Shown here one piece after another: positions 8,365 through 14,724 of a stretch of 14,724 nt of DNA. The DNA lies in assembly GCA_025362915.1 (NCBI GenBank), contig JANYEU010000338.1, positions 1 through 14,724 on the forward strand, written 5' to 3'. The notes under the pieces are model-generated. The model had not been told where the DNA came from, did no database searches, and saw nothing but the letters and a program-made list of their open reading frames with translations. The position numbers were made by a program, and so were the translations under genes. Position 1 is the stretch's first letter; each line of letters starts with the position of its first letter. The stretch is from Chitinophagaceae bacterium. Its GTDB lineage: Bacteria; Bacteroidota; Bacteroidia; Chitinophagales; Chitinophagaceae.

Positions 8365-8742
8365 ATGAACATAGTAGGAATAGGGACACGGGTATTGAAT
8401 TTTCTGGTAGATACAATTCTAATTGCCATCATTAGTATTTTTTGCTTTCACGGGTGGAACTTATATGTACAGTTTTATGGTTATCCATTTTACAACTTTG
8501 GATGGTTCTTTTTTGGTGTATTATTCATATACTACACCATCTTCGAATCTATTTTTGCCCGTACGCCTGGCAAGTGGCTCAGTTACAGTAAGGTGGTCAC
8601 AAAAGACGGCAAGCGTCCATCATTTATACATATCCTATTACGCAGTGCCATTAGGCTTGTGCTGATAGATATGTTTTTTATCCCCTTTTTGGACAAAACA
8701 TTACATGACTTCTTTAGTAATACAGAAGTGGTAGAGGCATAA
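8365..8742 (+). CDS. RDD-family membrane protein
   Basis: A 125-residue integral membrane protein. It shows the RDD signature: R9 and D16 in GTRVLNFLVDTILI within the first membrane segment, a second segment near 45-62, then ARTPGKWLSYSKVV (about 65-78) and DGKRPSFIHILLRSAIR, and a C-terminal DKTLHDFFSNTEVV. RDD domains are found in small membrane proteins of poorly known function; some have been linked to ion/proton exchange. The length is near the minimum for a stand-alone RDD protein. The start ATG is 10 bases after the porU2 stop, so the two are likely co-transcribed. A role connected with PorU2 would be a guess from position. Confidence 0.88.
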   Translation: MNIVGIGTRVLNFLVDTILIAIISIFCFHGWNLYVQFYGYPFYNFGWFFFGVLFIYYTIFESIFARTPGKWLSYSKVVTKDGKRPSFIHILLRSAIRLVLIDMFFIPFLDKTLHDFFSNTEVVEA

Positions 8743-8746
8743 AAAC

Positions 8747-8816
8747 AGTTATGAGTTATGAGTTGTATACCATGACTCGAGGTAATAACATAATTCATAA
8801 CTCATCATTCATAACT
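8747..8816. repeat. Stem-loop repeat in front of hscA
   Basis: The left arm (8747-8764, AGTTATGAGTTATGAGTT) pairs with 8799-8816 over 8 bp, then a 3-base mismatch, then 7 bp, with a 34-base loop. The left arm is itself a near-duplication of GTTATGA. It fills almost the whole gap between the RDD stop (8742) and the hscA start (8824). It could attenuate read-through from the porU2-RDD operon or simply be an intergenic repeat insertion; no T-run follows. Confidence 0.65.
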
Positions 8817-8823
8817 AAATTAA

Positions 8824-10713
8824 GTGGCAAAAATTGGAATTAATATAGCAACAGGTAGTTTGCAACAGGCTGAAATGATAGTGGGCATCGATTTGGGGAC
8901 GACCAATAGCCTCGTGGCCATCATTCATCCAGAGACAAAAATGCCTATCGCCTTGAAGGAACATGGTACAAGTAGTTTGGTGCCTAGCATTGTACACTTT
9001 GACGAATACGGTAATGCATCCGTGGGTGAAGTTGCCAAGCAATACTTGGAATCAGAACCGCAGAATACCATATTCAGTGCTAAGCGTTTGATGGGCAAAA
9101 GCTACAATGATGTAAAGAACAATGCCAATTTCTTCACCTATAAGGTAATTGACGACAACACCGATAGCTTGGTGAAAGTACAGGTGGGCAACCAGTTTTA
9201 TTCTCCCATAGAGCTTTCTTCTTTTATACTGAAAGAATTAAAGCAAAGGGCCGAGCACATTCTCAAAACCCCCGTTACCAAGGCAGTCATTACGGTGCCT
9301 GCCTACTTTAATGATGCCCAAAGGCAGGCCACAAGGGATGCGGGTAAGCTGGCAGGATTGGATGTTTTGCGCATAGTAAACGAACCTACTGCCGCCAGTT
9401 TGGCGTACGGACTGGGACTAAGAATGGATGAAGAGAAAACAATTGCTGTGTACGATTTGGGCGGCGGCACTTTCGATGTGTCTATCCTTCGAATCACTAA
9501 TGGCATCTTCGAAGTATTGAGTACCAACGGCGATACTTACTTGGGAGGCGATGATTTTGATAGGCTCATCATTCAGCATTGGTTAAAAGAAAAGGGAATG
9601 ACTGAAGAAGGACTGCACAGCAATAAGCAACTTGCTCAAACCCTTCGCCTCATTGCCGAAGAAGCAAAGAAACAACTGAGTACACAAGAGGTATTTGAAA
9701 TGAATAACCCCCTATTTGCTACCGATAACTCTCAACAAACTTACGACTTACGACTTACGACTTACGACTTTAACGCCCTCATCCAACCTTTGGTTGACAA
9801 GACTATTACCAGTTGTGTCAATGCCTTAAAGGATGCAGCACTCACCACTGCCGATATAGACACCATAGTAATGGTGGGCGGTAGCACCCGTGTGCCTGCC
9901 GTTAAAAATGCAGTAAGCGCCTTCTTCGGCAAACCCGTAAATGATACCGTAAACCCAGACGAGGTGGTGGCATTGGGTGCCGCCGTTCAGGCAGATATAT
10001 TGGCTGGCAACAACAAAGACTTTTTATTATTGGATATAACCCCGCTTAGTCTTGGTTTGGAAACAATGGGTGGATTGATGGATGTCCTTATTCCCCGCAA
10101 TTCAAAGATACCTACCAAGGTGGGCAGGCAATACACCACTTACGTGGATGGGCAGGGAAGTATGCGTATCTCCGTGTTTCAGGGGGAACGTGATTTAGTA
10201 AAGGACAACCGTAAACTGGCAGAATTTAACCTAACCAACATTCCCGGCATGCCCGCAGGCTTACCCAAGGTAGAAGTTAATTTTTTGATTAATGCCGATG
10301 GGATATTAGTGGTTACGGCCAAGGAATTGCGCAGCGGTGTACAACAAAGCATAGAAGTGAAACCGCAATATGGTCTTACCGACAAACAGGTAGAGCAGAT
10401 GCTGATGGATAGCATTACCCATGCAAAAGACGATATACAAATCCGTGCACTGGTAGAAGCCCGAACCGAAGGTGAGCAGATATTGGTGGTGACAGAGAAG
10501 TTCTTGACCAAGAATACCACATTAATTACCAAAGAAGAAATGCTAGCTACCGCACAGGCGATGCAGGCATTGCAACTGGCATTGACGATGGAAGACAAAA
10601 ACCTGATTCATACAAAAACAGAAGAACTGAACGAGATAACCCGCCCCTTTGCCGAGCGGGCAATGGACGAAGCAATTAGTTCTGCCATGAAAGGACAGAA
10701 TATTTTGGGATAG
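8824..10713 (+). CDS. hscA: HscA, Hsp70-type chaperone for Fe-S cluster assembly
   Basis: A 629-residue cytoplasmic Hsp70. It lacks the long acidic DnaK tail, and its N-terminal extension MAKIGINIATGSLQQAEM precedes GIDLGTTNS (residues 21-29), the pattern of Bacteroidota HscA. Other ATPase signatures are YDLGGGTFD (210-218) and VGGSTRVP (351-358); the interdomain linker and substrate domain start at DITPLSLGLETMGG (about 404). HscA works with HscB to move Fe-S clusters from IscU to target proteins. No isc genes are in the window. The GTG at 8824 is chosen because an in-frame stop is directly upstream and the extension fits the family; the ATG at 8875 would leave only three residues before the first ATP motif. 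Residues 306-316 (TYDLRLTTYDF) are encoded by a 7-bp tandem repeat and replace what is normally a non-repeated loop and strand. DnaK is the less likely alternative. Confidence 0.9.
   Translation: MAKIGINIATGSLQQAEMIVGIDLGTTNSLVAIIHPETKMPIALKEHGTSSLVPSIVHFDEYGNASVGEVAKQYLESEPQNTIFSAKRLMGKSYNDVKNNANFFTYKVIDDNTDSLVKVQVGNQFYSPIELSSFILKELKQRAEHILKTPVTKAVITVPAYFNDAQRQATRDAGKLAGLDVLRIVNEPTAASLAYGLGLRMDEEKTIAVYDLGGGTFDVSILRITNGIFEVLSTNGDTYLGGDDFDRLIIQHWLKEKGMTEEGLHSNKQLAQTLRLIAEEAKKQLSTQEVFEMNNPLFATDNSQQTYDLRLTTYDFNALIQPLVDKTITSCVNALKDAALTTADIDTIVMVGGSTRVPAVKNAVSAFFGKPVNDTVNPDEVVALGAAVQADILAGNNKDFLLLDITPLSLGLETMGGLMDVLIPRNSKIPTKVGRQYTTYVDGQGSMRISVFQGERDLVKDNRKLAEFNLTNIPGMPAGLPKVEVNFLINADGILVVTAKELRSGVQQSIEVKPQYGLTDKQVEQMLMDSITHAKDDIQIRALVEARTEGEQILVVTEKFLTKNTTLITKEEMLATAQAMQALQLALTMEDKNLIHTKTEELNEITRPFAERAMDEAISSAMKGQNILG
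9739..9770 (+). repeat. 7-bp tandem repeat ACTTACG, 4.5 copies, inside hscA
   Basis: ACTTACG occurs four times head to tail (9739-9766), followed by a partial ACTT (9767-9770). It begins exactly at codon 306 of hscA and encodes TYDLRLTTYDF. Because 7 is not a multiple of 3, gain or loss of one unit would shift the frame. The unit looks like the short tandem repeats seen in intergenic DNA elsewhere in this window. Confidence 0.9.
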
Positions 10714-10941
10714 GTAATGTTATAAAGCGATACCCAGGCCATTTCTATTATTTACTTATTAGCGGCTGTTCGTGAATGTTAAAGCATAGCGCATCTCGAA
10801 CTGCCTATAAGAAAGAACCTTTGATTCTTTATACTTTAACGGGATTAAAATCCCTGTCATTTGCTAGTTCTACATCCCGCTTCGCTTTAAGATGTCAAAG
10901 AGTAAATGCGAACACTGTTACTAGCTGTTATTTTTAACGCA

Positions 10942-10974
10942 AAATCTGTCAGGTCTTCAAAACCTGTCAGATTT
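10942..10974. repeat. Palindromic repeat AAATCTGTCAGGT / ACCTGTCAGATTT
   Basis: Arms 10942-10954 and 10962-10974 pair at 12 of 13 positions (a central T-T mismatch) around the 7-base loop CTTCAAA. The downstream sequence ATTTACTTTCCTTATTG is moderately T-rich. It could serve as a terminator for hscA transcripts, though it is 228 bases past the hscA stop. The motif resembles a palindrome often seen between Bacteroidota genes (recollection). Confidence 0.6.
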
Positions 10975-11310
10975 ATTTACTTTCCTTATTGCTTCACAAA
11001 ACTTACCCAATCCTGTACCCTTTCTGATACTGTTGCTGTGTGAGGTCAAATTAAACTCGCAGGTATTGTGGAGTACTATAATGTTTTTGCCTTTACAAAA
11101 GGTAAGGCAATATTGGGTAACGAGGGGTAATCAACAAACCCTCGCTTACTGATTCATTTTGCAATATCCTATAAAAGGAACGTCTTTCGCCGGCTGTCTC
11201 ACTAATTTAATTGATACTGCTATGCCTGCCTACCGTCAAACTAAGCAATAAGTCATTTACCTTATTAGCTATTCTCTTATCCCCAAAATTGCCTGCAAAT
11301 ATGTTTTTCG

Positions 11311-11326
11311 TAATAAACGTTTATTA
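11311..11326. promoter_or_regulatory. Perfect 16-bp palindrome, candidate operator
   Basis: TAATAAACGTTTATTA is identical to its reverse complement. It lies about 270 bases upstream of the porin-like gene in otherwise unassigned DNA. Its size and symmetry suit a dimeric regulator site, but A/T-rich palindromes also arise by chance and no promoter is identified beside it. Confidence 0.3.
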
Positions 11327-11594
11327 ATAAAAGTTTACATTCCCAATTTATTTGTGTACTAACGGTAGCCTTTTGTGACCATAGAGAGAATAGGCATCGC
11401 ACTCATACCCTCACATGCGTCACTACACCGATAATGGCCCTCTTATAATCTATGGCTTACCTACCCTATCTTACATTATGTGTGTCTGTAACATAAAGCT
11501 AAAAGATTACATACATAAATTTTATGAGGTATAAAGTTCGCATAATGATTATGTTATGTATTCACTAAATATTTTCACCCTAAAAAAATATAAA

Positions 11595-12818
11595 ATGTCT
11601 AACTCTTTGCCATGCTTTTTCAAATTTGCCCAAAAGACTGTTTACTGTTTTGCAACCGTCTTCTTTATGTCAACCTTTTGTGTAGCCCAAAATAAGGTTG
11701 ATACTGCCTTTAAGCCAAGTGGAACTCTGTGGGGGTTGGCGTATGGAGATTATGCGTTTAAAGCCCAATCGGATCCACTAAACAGAGGGGGCGTAAACCA
11801 ATACACAGGCATTAAAGAGAGTGAGAGTCTTTTTCAGTTTAGGCGTATCTACTTGGGATACGATTATCAAATCAGCAAGACATTCTCTTCAAATTTTCTG
11901 CTGGCACATGAAGAAAACGAAATCTCTTCTGCCAATAACACCCCCACTACAACTGGCGACTTACTATCGAACACCAAGGGAGGTATGTTTATCAAGCTGG
12001 CAAGTGTTACTTGGAATAATATATTGCCCAAGACTAGCATTACTATGGGGCAACAATACACCCCCGCTTCTGTATTTTTGTCGGAAGGCGTATGGGACTA
12101 TCGTTGTATAGAACGTACCATATCTGATATACGCAGAACCCCCGCCTATGATTTCGGAATACAGCTTAATGGTAATTTATATGACAATAAGAAAACAGAG
12201 GTAGGTTATAACCTGATGGTTGGTAATGGCAATGCGGCCAAGCCAGAAAATGATAAGTTCAAATGGTTTTATAGTGATGTATATGTAAAGTTTTTAGATA
12301 AAAAAATGTTATTTGACATATATGCTGATTATGACAGGATGAACTGGACAACAAACTGGCATCACGATAGATATATGTTTAAGGCATTACTGGCTTATAC
12401 CACACCAAAAATAACTGTAGGTGCAGAAGCATTTTACAACACACTAAGAAATGACAATATAGCTACTGCTGCTACCCAATTGGATACACTTACAACCAAT
12501 GCAAGTGGCATATCGGTATTTACAAGAGGGGCTATCTATAAAAACTTGCTAACCTTTTTTGTACGATATGATAATTACAACCCTTCCATAAACAATAAAA
12601 ACGGCACATACACAAAATATACCCCACTAACTGCCACTTACGACCCCAATACGAAAGAACAGTTTTTTACCGCTGGAATAGATTATTCTCCTATCAATAA
12701 AATACACATCATGCCCAATGTATGGTATAACAACTATACCAATGCCGGTCCGCTTGCCAATAGCGATGGATATGATTTGGTGTATAGATTGTCCCTTTAT
12801 TATGTTTATGGAAAATAA
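11595..12818 (+). CDS. Outer-membrane porin-like beta-barrel protein
   Basis: A 407-residue exported protein when read from the ATG at 11595. A signal peptide covers about residues 1-31, with hydrophobic core TVYCFATVFFMSTFCVA and likely cleavage before QNK. The mature protein has alternating polar/aromatic strands typical of a barrel, for example FQFRRIYLGYDYQISKTF early on and a terminal strand YRLSLYYVYGK. It resembles phosphate-selective porin O/P-like and other uncharacterised Bacteroidota porins; the exact subfamily and substrate are not recognised. An in-frame ATG at 11556 would add 13 residues (MYSLNIFTLKKYK), but the A-rich run directly before 11595 is the usual start context in this phylum and gives a more normal signal peptide. 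The TPR gene begins 74 bases downstream on the same strand. Confidence 0.75.
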   Translation: MSNSLPCFFKFAQKTVYCFATVFFMSTFCVAQNKVDTAFKPSGTLWGLAYGDYAFKAQSDPLNRGGVNQYTGIKESESLFQFRRIYLGYDYQISKTFSSNFLLAHEENEISSANNTPTTTGDLLSNTKGGMFIKLASVTWNNILPKTSITMGQQYTPASVFLSEGVWDYRCIERTISDIRRTPAYDFGIQLNGNLYDNKKTEVGYNLMVGNGNAAKPENDKFKWFYSDVYVKFLDKKMLFDIYADYDRMNWTTNWHHDRYMFKALLAYTTPKITVGAEAFYNTLRNDNIATAATQLDTLTTNASGISVFTRGAIYKNLLTFFVRYDNYNPSINNKNGTYTKYTPLTATYDPNTKEQFFTAGIDYSPINKIHIMPNVWYNNYTNAGPLANSDGYDLVYRLSLYYVYGK

Positions 12819-12823
12819 ATCAT

Positions 12824-12864
12824 AAGTCGATAGTCGAAAGTGGAAAGTTTCTGACTCACGATTT
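12824..12864. repeat. Imperfect stem-loop between the porin-like and TPR genes
   Basis: AAGTCGATAGTC (12824-12835) pairs with GACTCACGATTT (12853-12864) at 9 of 12 positions. The left part contains the repeated GTCGATAGTCGAAAGT, similar in style to the other intergenic repeats here. It occupies most of the 74-base gap and precedes an A/T-rich start region. Confidence 0.45.
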
Positions 12865-12892
12865 ATTTTCTTATCAATATAAAATAAAAACA

Positions 12893-14296
12893 TTGGTCAA
12901 GCAATTACTTATTATGGTTTTACCCTTGCTGCTGGCATTATATGTAAGTGGGCAGGAGGGAACGGCAAATGGCAATGAACATATCAATTCATTGATAAAA
13001 TCGTTATCTACCCTGAAAAATGATACCAATAAGGTAAAAACATTGAATGATATTGCCTACGAATACAACAAGGTAAGCCCGTATGATGGAATCAGGTTTG
13101 CAAATGAATCGATAGAATTGGCAGAGAAACTAAAGTGGGAACTGGGGATTGCAAGGGCAAACAGTTGTTTGGGAGCTAACTATTTTTCATTGTCCGATTT
13201 TCCGAAAGCATATAAATATTGGCTCATCTCACTAGAAATAAATGAAGAACTGGGCAATAAAGTAGGGGTAGCAAATCACCTGCACAACATAGGAAATGTA
13301 TTTTATAGCCAAAAGAATTATCCGCTTGCGTTGGAATATTATGAAAAAGGATTGAAATCAAGTGAAGAGATAGACAATAGAAAAATAATCACCCATTCTT
13401 ACACGGCAATTGCCAACGTTTATGGAGCCTTGAAGGATTATGCCAAAGCATTGGAATACAATTTCAAAGCATTGGAAATAGACGAAAAAAATAAAGCGAA
13501 AGGGGATATTGCTGCCGACAAAATAAACATAGGTACAATATACAACGAAAAGAAAGACTACACAAAGGCATTGGATATGTTGTTTTATGGCAAGGATATA
13601 AAGAAGGCCATTGGAGATAAAAATGGATTGGCCAATGCTTACTACATGATTGGGATGGTTTACTTTAACTTAGCAAAGAATAAAACCAATGCGGTGGATG
13701 ATAAAAACCTGCACCTTTCCATGGTCTATCTGGACAGTGCGATAAGCGTGGACAAGGAAATTGGGTACTTGGATAATATGCAGAAAAGCTATAAATGTTT
13801 ATCGGAAGCACAGCAGCTTTCCAATGATTTTAAATCGGCGTTTACAAGCTATACCTTGTACAATACAATAAAAGACTCCATATTTTCAACAGACAAACAG
13901 TCTGAAATATTCAATCTGGAAAAGAAAGAAGAGATTGAAGAAAAAAAGCGAGAAGATGAAAAGGCACTGGAAGCAAAGGAAAGGGTAGAATATCTTCAGA
14001 TGGGAGGTATCTGTATATTTATTGTAACACTGATTATATCATTACTTGTTCTCAGAAAAAAGAAGATAAACCCACAGGCAGTAGATCTTTTATGTACGTT
14101 TTCGGTGCTTGTTTTCTTTGAGTTTGTCAATATACTGATTCATGGAAAAATTGAAAGCCTCACCAATCATAACCTGATATTAACCCTTCTTTGTTTGTTG
14201 GTAATAGCCGCCATCATATTGCCCATTCACCACAAGATAGAACATTGGGTAAAGAAAAAGGTGGTAGCAAATGAAGATGAGCATCACCATCATTAA
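12893..14296 (+). CDS. TPR protein with coiled coil and three C-terminal membrane segments
   Basis: A 467-residue protein read from a TTG start. A short signal sequence (MVKQLLIMVLPLLLALYVSG) is followed by about seven tetratricopeptide repeats between residues 45 and 320, with the clearest units near 129-160, 169-200 and 209-240. A charged coiled coil (about 338-368) leads to membrane segments at about 371-387, 397-416 and 428-445, and the C-terminus ends EDEHHHH. The layout matches Bacteroidota TPR sensor proteins whose TPR domain sits in the periplasm, but no histidine kinase, cyclase or DNA-binding output domain follows. The TTG is preferred because it keeps the lysine before the hydrophobic core and follows an A-rich run; the ATG at 12914 would leave a weak signal sequence. 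Likely a membrane-anchored scaffold or sensor; partner unknown. Confidence 0.8.
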   Translation: MVKQLLIMVLPLLLALYVSGQEGTANGNEHINSLIKSLSTLKNDTNKVKTLNDIAYEYNKVSPYDGIRFANESIELAEKLKWELGIARANSCLGANYFSLSDFPKAYKYWLISLEINEELGNKVGVANHLHNIGNVFYSQKNYPLALEYYEKGLKSSEEIDNRKIITHSYTAIANVYGALKDYAKALEYNFKALEIDEKNKAKGDIAADKINIGTIYNEKKDYTKALDMLFYGKDIKKAIGDKNGLANAYYMIGMVYFNLAKNKTNAVDDKNLHLSMVYLDSAISVDKEIGYLDNMQKSYKCLSEAQQLSNDFKSAFTSYTLYNTIKDSIFSTDKQSEIFNLEKKEEIEEKKREDEKALEAKERVEYLQMGGICIFIVTLIISLLVLRKKKINPQAVDLLCTFSVLVFFEFVNILIHGKIESLTNHNLILTLLCLLVIAAIILPIHHKIEHWVKKKVVANEDEHHHH

Positions 14297-14386
14297 ACCG
14301 GTTTAGCTGCTGTTTCAAATGCCACAAGCCCATCTAGCTTAGGTCTATTTGAAAATTGGCAACTGGCGCAGTGCCTGCTACCCAAC

Positions 14387-14517
14387 TGGAGCATTAATTC
14401 TTTCATGTGCCTTCCGTTACTTATTCTCAAATATTAAATGACTTGTTACTATTCAAATTAGAGTAACGTGCAGTCCATGACAGGAGTCATGAACTAGACC
14501 CCAATATTCATGCGCCA
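14387..14517. repeat. MITE-like repeat unit, copy A (131 bp)
   Basis: The unit starts TGGAGCATTAAT (14387-14398) and ends ATTCATGCGCCA (14506-14517). These ends are reverse complements at 10 of 12 positions, and allowing 6 further bases on each side gives 15 of 18. An internal CATGAC/GTCATG stem with an AGGA loop lies at 14476-14491. The unit matches copy B without gaps at an offset of 184 bases; over 133 bases ten differences were counted by eye, about 92% identity. No open reading frame is present. Confidence 0.85.
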
Positions 14518-14530
14518 GTGGGGATTGTAA

Positions 14531-14559
14531 GGAAGGTTTCGCTCCAAGCGAAGCCTTCC
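14531..14559. repeat. Strong 13-bp hairpin between the two repeat units
   Basis: GGAAGGTTTCGCT (14531-14543) pairs along its full length with AGCGAAGCCTTCC (14547-14559), allowing one G-U pair, around the 3-base loop CCA. It is flanked by a perfect 12-bp inverted repeat: ATTCATGCGCCA (14506-14517) and TGGCGCATGAAT (14571-14582). A nested two-level hairpin could therefore form. No T-run follows, so it is not a standard terminator. Confidence 0.8.
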
Positions 14560-14570
14560 ATTGTTACCGA

Positions 14571-14701
14571 TGGCGCATGAATCCTTTCTTATGCCTTCCG
14601 TTACTTATTCTCAAATATTAAATGACTTGTTACTATTCAAATTATAGTAATGTGCAGTCCATGACAGGAGTCATGAACTTGACCCCAACATTCATGTGCC
14701 A
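14571..14701. repeat. MITE-like repeat unit, copy B (131 bp)
   Basis: The unit starts TGGCGCATGAAT (14571-14582) and ends ATTCATGTGCCA (14690-14701), reverse complements at 11 of 12 positions. The CATGAC/GTCATG stem recurs at 14660-14675. Same orientation as copy A. The bases just beyond it (GTTGG, 14702-14706) make the right end complementary to the CCAAC before copy A, so the outermost ends of the pair also form an inverted repeat. Confidence 0.85.
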
Positions 14702-14724
14702 GTTGGTCTCATTATGATTATTTA

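Larger units (their letters stand above)
10714..11594. other. Gene-free region between hscA and the porin-like gene
   Basis: No convincing coding region is seen on either strand across about 880 bases. Contents: a short GGGATT/AATCCC hairpin (10841-10854), a 13-bp palindrome (10942-10974), an outer 9-bp inverted repeat (11003-11011 with 11112-11120) with two inner or adjoining small stems (11087-11110 and 11121-11144), and a perfect 16-bp palindrome (11311-11326). The last 270 bases are A/T-rich and should hold the promoter of the porin-like gene. A TAAATTTT box at 11516-11523 lacks a properly spaced TTG. A decayed gene cannot be excluded. Confidence 0.55.
14297..14724. other. Gene-free right end containing a repeat array
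   Basis: No coding region is recognised in the last 428 bases. The first 70 bases show nothing notable. From about 14367 onward the sequence is built of the repeat array described in the entries for 14387-14517 and 14571-14701. A partial extra arm, AACTGGCGCAGT (14371-14382), precedes the first full unit, suggesting an older or truncated copy. The array ends near 14706, and the final 18 bases are A/T-rich. Confidence 0.6.

Noticed and set aside
10179..10598. 139-codon open frame on the minus strand inside hscA
   Set aside because: It lies antisense to the well-conserved substrate-binding part of HscA; its serine/cysteine-rich composition is what reverse reading of that codon use gives.
8824..10713. 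Calling the Hsp70 gene dnaK
   Set aside because: The N-terminal extension before GIDLGTTNS, the short C-terminus without an acidic tail and the sequence around DITPLSLGLETMGG fit HscA of Bacteroidota better.
11556..11594. Upstream ATG as start of the porin-like gene
   Set aside because: It would put 13 extra residues before the signal peptide; the A-rich run just before the ATG at 11595 is the more likely start context. Not excluded.
14280..14296. C-terminal HHHH as a cloning tag
   Set aside because: Only four histidines, encoded within natural sequence context that continues directly into genomic repeat DNA; no vector sequence is seen.
14531..14559. Rho-independent terminator of the TPR gene
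   Set aside because: The stem is strong, but there is no T-run on either side, it is 234 bases past the stop, and it forms part of the repeat array.

Overview
The window looks like chromosome of a Bacteroidota bacterium, probably Chitinophagales or a nearby sphingobacterial lineage. The signs are a large C25-peptidase protein of the PorU2 type (type IX secretion), an HscA of Bacteroidota form with an N-terminal extension, translation starts preceded by A/T-rich sequence instead of Shine-Dalgarno motifs, a promoter of the TTG/TAnnTTTG type, and intergenic DNA full of palindromic repeats. The taxonomic placement is inferred from these features, not from a marker gene.

Layout. On the minus strand at the left are a grpE gene cut by the window edge (1-423), a 346-base gap holding a long inverted repeat, and an apparent two-gene operon (1563-2255, then 770-1552) for a HAD-family phosphatase-like protein and a TerC-family membrane protein. 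A divergent gap of about 980 bases (2256-3233) holds a promoter for the HAD gene, a possible 28-codon membrane peptide, a perfect 12-bp hairpin, decayed palindromes and four tandem 41-bp repeats. On the plus strand follow a 1706-residue putative type IX secretion sortase PorU2 (3234-8354), an RDD-family membrane protein 10 bases later (8365-8742), and the Fe-S cluster chaperone HscA from a GTG start (8824-10713). After a gene-free stretch of about 880 bases come an outer-membrane porin-like barrel (11595-12818) and a TPR protein with three membrane segments from a TTG start (12893-14296). The right end (about 14367-14706) is a MITE-like array: two 131-bp units with 12-bp terminal inverted repeats around a strong hairpin.

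How the parts relate. GrpE and HscA are both Hsp70-system proteins but are not in one operon; the usual DnaK/DnaJ partners of GrpE are not visible. The PorU2-like protein and the porin-like barrel are cell-envelope proteins, and the TPR protein is probably an inner-membrane scaffold facing the periplasm. Nothing makes the window a single dedicated pathway: the genes are mostly core functions.

The unusual part is the repeat content. At least six families of short palindromic or tandem repeats occupy nearly every gap, and one, a 7-bp tandem repeat, lies inside the reading frame of hscA. No complete novel multigene system is visible. The best candidates for something undescribed are the terminal MITE-like array, the 41-bp hairpin repeat array and the repeat-derived segment in HscA.
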